A stretch of 40,654 nt of DNA. Source: an uncultured Eubacteriales bacterium. GTDB taxonomy: Bacteria; Bacillota; Clostridia; Christensenellales; Aristaeellaceae. Positions 26,818-34,726 of the stretch are shown here, piece by piece. The stretch is taken from the NCBI GenBank assembly GCA_902765735.1, contig CACXBB010000020.1, positions 1-40,654 on the forward strand, in the 5' to 3' direction. Positions within the stretch are counted from its first letter, which is position 1; each line of letters opens with the position of its first letter. A program made the translations under genes and the position numbers. The notes below the pieces were generated by a model. It made no database searches. It saw only the letters and a list, made by a program, of their open reading frames with translations, and was not told where the DNA came from.

Positions 26818-27192
26818 AATTGAGAATTGAATAATTGAAAATTGAGAATTGCGGTGCAAATCCTTGCGGATTTGATTATATTCAAGCGTGGGAATATCGT
26901 AGGGGCGGCGAAGCGCCGCCCGCCCAAAAGCCTTCCCCTTCAGGGGAAGGTGGCTGGCCGCAGGCCAGACGGAAGAGGTCGTGCCTTCCCCTTCAGGGGA
27001 AGGTGGCGCGTAGCGCCGGATGAGGTGCCCCGTCATGCCTCCCTCTTAGAGGGAGGTGGCTCGGCGTAGCTGAGACGGAGGGAGTGGGAGGTGCCGAGCG
27101 TAGCGAGGCGGAAAGGTCCCGTAAATGACGGAAAAGATGATCCCACAACTATCCGTGAAGAACCTCAATTCTCAATTCTCAATTCTCAATTT
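26818..27192. repeat. Heptad-array element C with palindromic cargo
   Basis: AATTGAG/AATTGAA heptamers (26818-26852, one extra base) face four AATTGAG heptamers in reverse (27164-27192). Inside lie an AAATCC-GGATTT hairpin like that of element A, a GTAGGG palindrome (26898-26924), two-hairpin units at 26931, 26984 and 27038 (53-54 bp apart) and a partial fourth. The right array encodes the last residues and stop of miaA. Confidence 0.8.
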
Positions 27193-28116
27193 CCCTTCTA
27201 TCTCCTCCGCTATTGCCTCGACCCCCCTGCCCTCGGCACTGATCCACGTGACCCTCTCATCATGCCGAAACCAGGTCATCTGCCGCTTGGCAAAGCGGCG
27301 GGTGGCCTGTTTCATCATGCGCACGGCCTCGTCCATGGGGACATCGCCCCTGAGCGCGGCGGCGATCTCCTTATACCCGATGGCCTGCACGGCGGTGGGA
27401 TGGGCCTGGGGGTCGGCCATCAGGCGGCGCACCTCATCAACGAGCCCCTGTTCGATCATCCGGTCCACCCGCCGGTCGATGCGGGCGTAGAGCGCCTCCC
27501 TGGGCCAGTCCAGCGCGAACAGCGCCTCCCGGTACTCCCCCGCCCGCGCCCGGTCCCGCCGGGTGTGCTCGGTCTGGGTGACGCCGGTGAGCCGGTAGAT
27601 CTCGATGGCGCGGGACACCCGCCGCACGTCGTTCTCGTGAAGCCGCGCGGCGGACGCCGGGTCGACCTCCGAGAGCATGTCGTGAAGTCTGCGCCTGCCC
27701 TCCGGCGTCTCTCCCATGGCCATCAGTTCGGCGTGCATGGTCTCGTCGCTCTGCATGGAGAAGGACATGGGCCGGGTGACCGCGTCGATGTACAGCCCCG
27801 TGCCGCCGCAGAGCACCGGCTGTCGGCCCCGGCTCATGATGTCGGCGATGCAGCGCCGCGCGTCCTCCCGGAAGGTGTCGGCGGTGTAGCGCCGCGCGGG
27901 GTCCACGAACCCCATGAGATGGTGGGGCACGCCCTGCATCTCATCCTCCGTGGGCACCGCGGACAATACCGGCATCCCCCGGTAGACCTGCATCGAGTCC
28001 GCCGACACCACCTCGCCGCCGATCAACCGGCACAGCGCCACCGCGACGGCGGTCTTGCCCGAGGCCGTGGGTCCCGCCACCACAGGCAGGAAGGGCTTGT
28101 TGTTCACATCATTCAT
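27172..28116 (-). CDS. miaA: tRNA dimethylallyltransferase
   Basis: MiaA adds a dimethylallyl group to A37 of tRNAs reading UNN codons; MiaB, encoded upstream, then methylthiolates it. The 314-residue protein has P-loop GPTASGKT, SADSMQVYRGM, PHHLMGFVDP, GGTGLYIDAV and the C-terminal QAIGYKE and RRFAKRQMTWFR motifs. Its last residues (KLRIEN) and the TGA are read from the AATTGAG repeat array, so the native end was replaced by repeat DNA. It is the last gene of the mutS-mutL-miaA run. Confidence 0.96.
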   Translation of the reverse strand: MNDVNNKPFLPVVAGPTASGKTAVAVALCRLIGGEVVSADSMQVYRGMPVLSAVPTEDEMQGVPHHLMGFVDPARRYTADTFREDARRCIADIMSRGRQPVLCGGTGLYIDAVTRPMSFSMQSDETMHAELMAMGETPEGRRRLHDMLSEVDPASAARLHENDVRRVSRAIEIYRLTGVTQTEHTRRDRARAGEYREALFALDWPREALYARIDRRVDRMIEQGLVDEVRRLMADPQAHPTAVQAIGYKEIAAALRGDVPMDEAVRMMKQATRRFAKRQMTWFRHDERVTWISAEGRGVEAIAEEIEGKLRIEN

Positions 28117-28133
28117 ATCCTTTTCTTGCGAAA

Positions 28134-28157
28134 GGACGCCATGAATGGCGTCCCTAC
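28134..28157. repeat. Single GTAGGG-type palindrome between mutL and miaA
   Basis: GGACGCCATGAATGGCGTCC followed by CTAC matches the right arm of the pair at 11114-11184. It fills most of the 45-base gap between the two cistrons. Confidence 0.8.
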
Positions 28158-28161
28158 GGTG

Positions 28162-30093
28162 TCACTGAATCCTTTTAAACATCTTCTCAAGTTCCCTGCG
28201 TGAAAGGGCCTTCATCACCGGCCGACCGTGGGGGCACGTCGGCGGCGCGCCGGTTTCCAGCATCTGCGTGATCAGGGCCGCCACCTCGCCGTCCGACAGC
28301 CGGTCGCCGCCCTTCACGGCGCTCTTGCACGACATCTGCATGATCTCCGCCCGCCGCAGCTCCACCGTGGCGGTCCTGACCCGGTTCAGCGCGCCGATGG
28401 CGTCCATGAACGCGGGGCGCAGGTCGGCCTTGCCCAGTATGAAGGGCACGGCGCTCACCCGGATGTCCTGCTCGCCGAAGGGCTCCACGGCGTAGCCCGC
28501 GTCGGAGAGCACCTCGAGGTTGTCCCGCACCAGCGCCATCTCCCGGGCCGACAGGTGCACCACCAGCGGCGTCAAAAGCTGCTGGGAGCCCCGGCCCGCC
28601 TCCAGCTTTTGCATCAGGCGCTCGTAGTTCAGGCGCTCGTGGGCGGCGTGCTGGTCGATCATCACCAGCGCGTCGTCCGCCTCCACCAGTATGTAGGTGT
28701 TCATCAGCACCCCGATCACCCGGTAATCCGCCCGCTTCTTCCCGGGCGCGGCCTTCGGCGCGACCTCTTTAAGCGCCACCTGCACGGGCTTCTCCCTGGG
28801 TATCGGGCGGGGGATCTCCCGCACCGGCGGCGCGGGAACAGGCCTCGGCACCGCCAGGGCGGGGGCCTCCCGCACGGCGTCCCCGGGCACGCCCTTCAGC
28901 TTCTCCTGCTCGGCGCGAACGGCCCGCAGGTATTCCGCCTGCGCGGCGAGCCTGACCGAGGGCCCGTCCTGCTTCACAGGTTCCTGCTTTTGCGTCTCCG
29001 CGGGCGCCGGCTTTTCCGCCTCCGCGGGGACCGGGGCGATCTCCCGCACGGCGGCGACGCGCTCCACGCGGGGCGCCTGCGGGCGCTCCTCCCCCAACTG
29101 CAGCACATGCTCCCCCTCGAAGGCCGTGGCCATCAGCCGCTCCGCGGTCTGGCGCATGGCGATCTCGTCCCTGAAGCGCACCTCCAGCTTGTTGGGGTGC
29201 ACGTTCACGTTGACGGCGGACGGCGGCAGCACCACGTTCAGCGCGCACATGGGGTAAAGCCCGATGGTCACGCGGGTGCGGCAGACCTCCTCCAGCGCCT
29301 TGGTCAGCGCGGCGCAGCGCACGGCGCGGCCGTTGATGAAGAACGACTGGTGCGCCCGGGTGGCCTTCGCCAGCTCTCCCACGCCGATCAGCCCGTAGAC
29401 GCGCACGCCGCCCTCGGCGGCGTCCACCGCCACCATCTGCTCGGCGGTCTGCTTGCCGTACACCGCGAACACCGCGTGCCTGAGCTTGCCGTCGCCGAAG
29501 CTGTGGTACACCGTCTGGCCGTTGCTGATGTAGCGCACGGACACGTCCGGGTTGCCCATCAGCATGCGGGCCACGGCGTCCGCCACCAGCCCGCCCTCGT
29601 AGCCGGGCTTCTTCAAAAACGCCCGCCGCACCGGCAGGTTGTAGAACAGGCCCTTCATCACGAAGGTGGTGCCCTCGGGGCAGCCGACCTCCTGCACGCG
29701 CAGGCCCTGCCCGCCGTCGATGTTCAGCCTGACGCCGGTCTCCTGCCCCTTCGCGCGGGTGGTCATCTCCACATGAGACACCGACGCGATGGACGGCAGC
29801 GCCTCGCCGCGAAAGCCCAGGGTGCGGATGTCGTCGAGCTGCTCGGCGGTCTGCAATTTCGAGGTGGCGTGGTTTTCAAAGGCCAGCCGCACCTGACCGG
29901 GCTCGATGCCGCAGCCGTTGTCCGTCACCCTCAGATAGTCGATGCCGCCGCCCTTGATCTCCACGGTGACGGCGGTGGCCCCGGCGTCGATGGAGTTCTC
30001 CATCAGCTCCTTGACCACGGAGCTGGGGCGCTCGACGACCTCTCCCGCCGCGATGCGCCCGACGGTGGCGGCGTCCAGTATGCGAATGGGCAT
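28162..30093 (-). CDS. mutL: DNA mismatch repair protein MutL
   Basis: MutL links mismatch recognition by MutS to strand nicking. The GHKL ATPase domain shows IAAGEVVERPSSVVKELMENSIDAGA, DNGCGI and GFRGEALPSI. After a Pro/Ala-rich linker (about 335-450) comes the C-terminal nuclease with DQHAAHERLNYE and CPHGRP, metal-site motifs of endonuclease-active MutL found in organisms without MutH. Length is 643 residues. It begins 15 bases after mutS. Confidence 0.98.
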   Translation of the reverse strand: MPIRILDAATVGRIAAGEVVERPSSVVKELMENSIDAGATAVTVEIKGGGIDYLRVTDNGCGIEPGQVRLAFENHATSKLQTAEQLDDIRTLGFRGEALPSIASVSHVEMTTRAKGQETGVRLNIDGGQGLRVQEVGCPEGTTFVMKGLFYNLPVRRAFLKKPGYEGGLVADAVARMLMGNPDVSVRYISNGQTVYHSFGDGKLRHAVFAVYGKQTAEQMVAVDAAEGGVRVYGLIGVGELAKATRAHQSFFINGRAVRCAALTKALEEVCRTRVTIGLYPMCALNVVLPPSAVNVNVHPNKLEVRFRDEIAMRQTAERLMATAFEGEHVLQLGEERPQAPRVERVAAVREIAPVPAEAEKPAPAETQKQEPVKQDGPSVRLAAQAEYLRAVRAEQEKLKGVPGDAVREAPALAVPRPVPAPPVREIPRPIPREKPVQVALKEVAPKAAPGKKRADYRVIGVLMNTYILVEADDALVMIDQHAAHERLNYERLMQKLEAGRGSQQLLTPLVVHLSAREMALVRDNLEVLSDAGYAVEPFGEQDIRVSAVPFILGKADLRPAFMDAIGALNRVRTATVELRRAEIMQMSCKSAVKGGDRLSDGEVAALITQMLETGAPPTCPHGRPVMKALSRRELEKMFKRIQ

Positions 30094-30108
30094 GTTCTAC
30101 CTCCGATA

Positions 30109-32697
30109 TCAAATCCTCTTGGCCTTCTCGTTCAATTCATACAGCTTGTTGAGCGCGTCGAGGGGGGTCATGCTGACCACGTCCAGTCCGGCGATCTCCT
30201 GCGCAAGCTCCATGGGCTTGAAGTCCATAAGCCCGAGCTGTCGGTCCTTCGCCCTGTGCTCCTTTAATATGTTCTGCCCGAGGTTGCCCCGCTGCTGGTC
30301 GTCCACCTCCAGTCGGGCCATGATCTGCCGGGCCCGGGCGATCAGCGACTTCGGCAGCCCCGCCAGCCGCGCCACGGACACGCCGAAGCTCTTGTCCGCG
30401 CCGCCGCGCACGATCTTCCGAAGGAATATGACGTCCTCGCCCTGCTCCCGGGCAGTGATGCGGAAGTTGACCACGCCGGGAAGCTGACCCTCCAGCTCCG
30501 ACAGCTCGTGATAGTGGGTGGCGAACAGCGTGCGCGCGCCGCACTTCTCCGAGGCGATGTACTCCACCGCCGCCCAGGCGATGGACAGCCCGTCGAAGGT
30601 GGAGGTCCCCCGCCCCACCTCGTCGAGGATCAGCAGGCTGTTGGGCGTGGCGAACTTGAGGATGGTCGCCATCTCGCTCATCTCCACCATGAAGGTGGAC
30701 TGGCCGCCGTAGAGGTCGTCGGAGGCCCCGATGCGGGTGAATATGCGGTCCGTGAGCGCGATGTCCGCCGCGTCCGCCGGCACGAAGGACCCCATGTGGG
30801 CCATCAGCACGATCAGCGCCACCTGCCGCATGTAGGTGGACTTGCCCGCCATGTTGGGGCCGGTGATGATCATCACCCGCTCCTCGCCGGAGAGCGCGGT
30901 GTCGTTGGGCACAAAGCGCTCCCGGCCGATGGAATCCTCCACCACCGGGTGGCGGCCGTTGGTGATCTCATAGCGGCCCTCGTCGTTGATCCTCGGGCGG
31001 GTGTAGTTGTACTCCGACGCCACCCGCGCAAGCGACAAAAGCGCGTCCAGCGCCTTCAGCGACCCCACCGTGGCCTGCAGCGCGGGCAGCGCCTCCTTGA
31101 GGGCATTGCGAATCTCGGTGAACAGGTCGTACTCCAGCCGGGTGGCATTCTCCTGCGCGCCCAGTATGCGGCCCTCCAGGTTCTTGAGCTCCTCGGTGAT
31201 GAAGCGCTCGGCGTTGGCCAGCGTCTGCTTGCGCACGTAGTCGTAGGGCACGTGATCGTAGAAGGACTTGGTGACCTCGATGTAATAGCCGAACACCCGG
31301 TTGTAGCCGATCTTGAGGTTCTTGATGCCGGTGCGCTCGCGCTCCCGGGCCTCCATGGCGGCGATGTAGCCCTTGCCGTTCTCGGAGATGGCCCGCAGCT
31401 CGTCCAGCTCGGCGTTGTAGCCCTCCCTGATGATGCCCCCGTCCTTGACGGACAGCGGTGCCTCCGGGTCGATGGCAGCCTCCAGCTTCGCGTGCAGCTC
31501 CGGCATGGGGTCGAGCTGTGCAAGCAGGCGCCTCATCAGCGCGGCGTCGAAATCCCCGCCGATATCGCGGATGCGGGGGATCACCGACAGCGTGTGGGAC
31601 AGGCTCAGGCACTCCCGGGCGTTCACCGCGTCGTAGGCGATGCGGCTCAACAGGCGCTCCACGTCGTAGACCTCGTCGAACAGGCTCCTCAGCTCGTCAG
31701 CGGCCATGGGGTTCTGCATCAGCGCCTCCACGGCATTAAGCCGGGCTTCGATGGCCTCCTTCTCCCGGAGGGGATGCTCGATCCAGGCGCGCAGCAGGCG
31801 GCTGCCCATGGCGGTGCCGGTCCTGTCCAGTATCCACAGAAGCGACCCCCTCCGGCTCTTGCCCCGGGCGGTCTGGGTGAGCTCCAGGTTGCGAAGCGCC
31901 ACCCGGTCCAGGGCCATGTAGCGCTGGGACTCGTAGTTCTTCGCGGTGATGATGTGCGCCAGGGCGTTCTTCTGGGTCTGCGTGAGGTAGGAGAGCAGCG
32001 CCCCCGCGGCGCACACCGCCAGACGGTCCCCTTCAAAGCCCATATCGGCGATGGACTTTTCGAAGTGGGCGGTCATCACCCTGGCGGCGAAGGCGTAGGT
32101 GAAGCGCTCCTCCTCCAGCGTCTCCGCGGACCCGGCGCGCTCGGGCTCAAGCTGGGCAAGGGCGTCGGGGTCATTGACGATCAGTTCGCTGGGATTGAGC
32201 CGCGCCAGCTCGTCCGACAGGTTGGAGCGCGCGTCCATGATCTGGTACAGGCAGAACTCGCCGGTGGACACGTCGCAGAACGCGCAGCCCGCCTGGTTCC
32301 TCTTGATGCACAGCGCGGCGATGTAGTTGGCCTTCTTGTCCTCCAGCATGTTGGACTCGATCACCGTGCCCGGCGTCACCACCCGGGTAACCTCCCGCGC
32401 CACCAGTCCCTTGGCGGTGGCGGGGTCCTCCATCTGCTCGCAGATGGCCACCTTGTAGCCCTTCTCGATCAGCTTCTGAAGGTAGGCGTCCACCGCGTGA
32501 TACGGCACGCCGCACATGGGCGCGCGCTCGGAAAGCCCGCAGTCCTTGCCCGTCAGCGTCAGCTCCAGCTCCCGCGAAACCAGCTTCGCGTCGTCGAAGA
32601 ACATCTCGTAGAAGTCCCCCAGCCGGAAAAACAGTATGACGCCGGGGTACTGCTCCTTGATGTTCAGATATTGCTGCATCATCGGCGTGACGGGCAT
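30109..32697 (-). CDS. mutS: DNA mismatch repair protein MutS
   Basis: The 862-residue protein shows the mismatch-reading Phe-x-Glu (LGDFYEMFF), connector and lever domains, Walker A GPNMAGKST, Walker B DEVGRGTSTFDG, and the ATHYHEL switch. It has the full MutS1 length and domain order. The start follows GAGGTG. Upstream lies repeat element D, which separates it from ylbF and may carry or interrupt its promoter. Confidence 0.98.
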   Translation of the reverse strand: MPVTPMMQQYLNIKEQYPGVILFFRLGDFYEMFFDDAKLVSRELELTLTGKDCGLSERAPMCGVPYHAVDAYLQKLIEKGYKVAICEQMEDPATAKGLVAREVTRVVTPGTVIESNMLEDKKANYIAALCIKRNQAGCAFCDVSTGEFCLYQIMDARSNLSDELARLNPSELIVNDPDALAQLEPERAGSAETLEEERFTYAFAARVMTAHFEKSIADMGFEGDRLAVCAAGALLSYLTQTQKNALAHIITAKNYESQRYMALDRVALRNLELTQTARGKSRRGSLLWILDRTGTAMGSRLLRAWIEHPLREKEAIEARLNAVEALMQNPMAADELRSLFDEVYDVERLLSRIAYDAVNARECLSLSHTLSVIPRIRDIGGDFDAALMRRLLAQLDPMPELHAKLEAAIDPEAPLSVKDGGIIREGYNAELDELRAISENGKGYIAAMEARERERTGIKNLKIGYNRVFGYYIEVTKSFYDHVPYDYVRKQTLANAERFITEELKNLEGRILGAQENATRLEYDLFTEIRNALKEALPALQATVGSLKALDALLSLARVASEYNYTRPRINDEGRYEITNGRHPVVEDSIGRERFVPNDTALSGEERVMIITGPNMAGKSTYMRQVALIVLMAHMGSFVPADAADIALTDRIFTRIGASDDLYGGQSTFMVEMSEMATILKFATPNSLLILDEVGRGTSTFDGLSIAWAAVEYIASEKCGARTLFATHYHELSELEGQLPGVVNFRITAREQGEDVIFLRKIVRGGADKSFGVSVARLAGLPKSLIARARQIMARLEVDDQQRGNLGQNILKEHRAKDRQLGLMDFKPMELAQEIAGLDVVSMTPLDALNKLYELNEKAKRI

Positions 32698-32726
32698 TTC
32701 AATGCACCTCGCTTGTAGTAAGAAGT

Positions 32727-32922
32727 CAGGAATTGGAAATCAGGAGTTAGGAGTTAGGAATTAGGAATTGGGCTGCCTGCTGCCGCGCGATAAACCCGTA
32801 GGGACGCCCTTAAAGGCGTCCGCAGCGCCCATATCGCTCCGATCGGACGCCCCAAGGGGCGTCCCTACACCAGACCTGCGGCATTCTTTAATTCCTAATT
32901 CCTAATTCCTCATTCCTCACTC
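32727..32922. repeat. Heptad-array element D
   Basis: About six degenerate heptamers (AGGAGTT, AGGAATT) at 32727-32772 face about five (AATTAGG, AATGAGG, AGTGAGG) in reverse at 32887-32922. Between them is an inverted pair of GTAGGG palindromes (32798-32823 and 32843-32868). The right edge is the TGA stop of ylbF. Confidence 0.8.
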
Positions 32923-33325
32923 AGTGGCATCCCGAGCACGACCCGCAGTCGCCCCCGCAGCCGCCTTCCTCCATGCGCCCGGTGACGATGAACTGGAGCA
33001 CCTGGTTGATCTGGCCGATCAGGCTGTTGAACTCGTTGCGGGCGTCGTTCAAAGCCACGATGTCGTCGACCATCTGCAATCGGTCCTGCAGATCGTCCAT
33101 CTCCTCCGACAGCCGCTTCATCGCGCCGGGGTCGGGGTTGTCGGACTGCATCATGGCCTGCAGCGCGCCGCGCTTTTCCAGAAACGCTGCCATGGTCCGG
33201 GCCGCCTCGGGGTTGGCCATGGCCGTATCCTCGGCATCCTTCATCCTGAGGTACACATCGCACTCGAGCAGGGCTTCCCCCAGCTCCCGGGTCTTCTTGA
33301 AAACATTGTCCATATTGCCGCTCAT
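32921..33325 (-). CDS. YlbF/RicF-family protein with cysteine tail
   Basis: YlbF (RicF) with YmcA and YaaT forms the Ric complex that affects RNA processing, biofilm and sporulation in Bacillus and can carry Fe-S clusters. The 134-residue all-helical protein fits the family (ELGEALLECDVYLRMKDAEDTAMANPEAARTM, IGQINQVLQFIVTG) and ends GGCGGDCGSCSGCH with four cysteines. Its ATG overlaps the miaB stop (ATGA). Repeat element D begins at its stop. Confidence 0.88.
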   Translation of the reverse strand: MSGNMDNVFKKTRELGEALLECDVYLRMKDAEDTAMANPEAARTMAAFLEKRGALQAMMQSDNPDPGAMKRLSEEMDDLQDRLQMVDDIVALNDARNEFNSLIGQINQVLQFIVTGRMEEGGCGGDCGSCSGCH

Positions 33326-34716
33326 TGTTCTATCCTCCTGCCCCGCAGGGTGTTGCGCCCCGCGGAGGTAATCTCGACGTCCACAAACTGTCCGATCAGA
33401 CTGATGTCGCCGGGGAAGTTGACCATGTGCCCCCGGGGGGTCTTGCCGCCCACCGATGCGGCGTCCCGCGTGGAGACCGCCTCCACCAGCACCTGCTCCG
33501 TCTTGCCCACCTGCGCCTCGAGGGCCTCCAGCGCGATGGCCTGCTGAAGCTCGATCAGCCGCTGTATGCGCTCGCTCTTGACCGCGTAGGGCGTGTCATC
33601 CGGGAATTCCGCCGCGCGGGTGCCCTTTCTGGGCGAGTAGATGAAGGTGTAGGCCGCGTCGAAGCGCACCTCGCGCACCAGGCTCATGGTGTCCTCGAAC
33701 TGCTCGAGGGTCTCCCCCGGGAAGCCCACGATGATGTCGCTGGTCAGGCCGATGTCCGGGCAGACCGACCGAAGTCTCTTGACGAGATCGAGGTAGTGCG
33801 CCCGGGTGTAGCGCCGGTTCATGCGTTTAAGCACCTCGTCGTTGCCCGCCTGCACCGGCAGGTGCAGCTGCGGCATCAGGTGACGAAGCTCCCCAAAGGC
33901 GTGGATCAGCTCGTCCGACAGGTCCTTCGGATGGCTGGTCATGAAGCGTATGCGGGGGATGCCCAGCCGGTCCACGCGGTACAGAAGGTCGGCAAATTCC
34001 GCCCCGCCGCCGCGGTAGGAGTTGACGTTCTGCCCCAGCAGCATGATCTCCCTGACCCCCTGATCCTGGAGCCGCACGCACTCCTCCAGTATCGCCTCGG
34101 GCGTCCTGGAGCGCTCCCGGCCCCGCACATGGGGCACGATGCAGTAGGTGCAGAAGTTGTCGCAGCCGTACATGATGTTCACAAACGCCATGAACTTCGA
34201 TGCGCGCGCCTCGGGCAGGCCCTCCACCACCTCGCCGTCGATGTCCATGACCTCCACGACCGGGCGCTTCTCCGTCAGCACCCGCCAGACGTACTCCGGC
34301 AGCCTGTACAGGTTGTGGGTGCCGTACACCAGGTCGATGAAGGGGTAGTTCTTCTTCATCATCGCCGCCATGCCCTTCTCCTGGGTCATGCAGCCGCCCA
34401 CGCAGATCATCAGGTCGGGCTTGTCCTTCTTGAGCTCCTTGAGCCATATGACGTTGCCCAGCGCCTTGTTCTCGGCGTTTTCCCTGACGCAGCAGGTGTT
34501 GTAGAGTATGAGATCGGCGTCCTCCCGCGCCCGCGCGCGGACCATGCCCATCTCCTCCAGCATGCCGGCAATGGACTCGGAATCCCGCTCGTTCATCTGG
34601 CAGCCCATCGACACGATGTGATAGCTCTGCGGGCGTCGGTCCATCGCCCTGACCAGCTTCATGAACTCCCGCTGCCTGAGTATCTCGCTCTCGGGCACAA
34701 TCGGCCTTTCCTTCAT
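33322..34716 (-). CDS. miaB: tRNA-2-methylthio-N6-dimethylallyladenosine synthase
   Basis: MiaB is a radical SAM methylthiotransferase completing ms2i6A37. The 464 residues show the N-terminal UPF0004 cluster (SMGCQMNERDSE, NTCCVRENAE, VGGCMTQ), radical SAM CDNFCTYCIVPHVRGRERSR, and the TRAM domain near the end. The product of MiaA, encoded further down the same run, is its substrate. It is 10 bases after rng and overlaps ylbF. Confidence 0.97.
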   Translation of the reverse strand: MKERPIVPESEILRQREFMKLVRAMDRRPQSYHIVSMGCQMNERDSESIAGMLEEMGMVRARAREDADLILYNTCCVRENAENKALGNVIWLKELKKDKPDLMICVGGCMTQEKGMAAMMKKNYPFIDLVYGTHNLYRLPEYVWRVLTEKRPVVEVMDIDGEVVEGLPEARASKFMAFVNIMYGCDNFCTYCIVPHVRGRERSRTPEAILEECVRLQDQGVREIMLLGQNVNSYRGGGAEFADLLYRVDRLGIPRIRFMTSHPKDLSDELIHAFGELRHLMPQLHLPVQAGNDEVLKRMNRRYTRAHYLDLVKRLRSVCPDIGLTSDIIVGFPGETLEQFEDTMSLVREVRFDAAYTFIYSPRKGTRAAEFPDDTPYAVKSERIQRLIELQQAIALEALEAQVGKTEQVLVEAVSTRDAASVGGKTPRGHMVNFPGDISLIGQFVDVEITSAGRNTLRGRRIEQ

Positions 34717-34726
34717 GGTTTTATCC

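Noticed and set aside
24867-26927. 686-residue minus-strand open frame
   Set aside because: It is antisense to ireB, the aldo-keto reductase and ruvX, with a His/Val/Leu-rich shadow composition typical of GC-rich DNA.
28228-32718. Long plus-strand open frames (679 and 736 residues)
   Set aside because: They are antisense to mutL and mutS, whose motifs are complete; no start signal or domain is seen.
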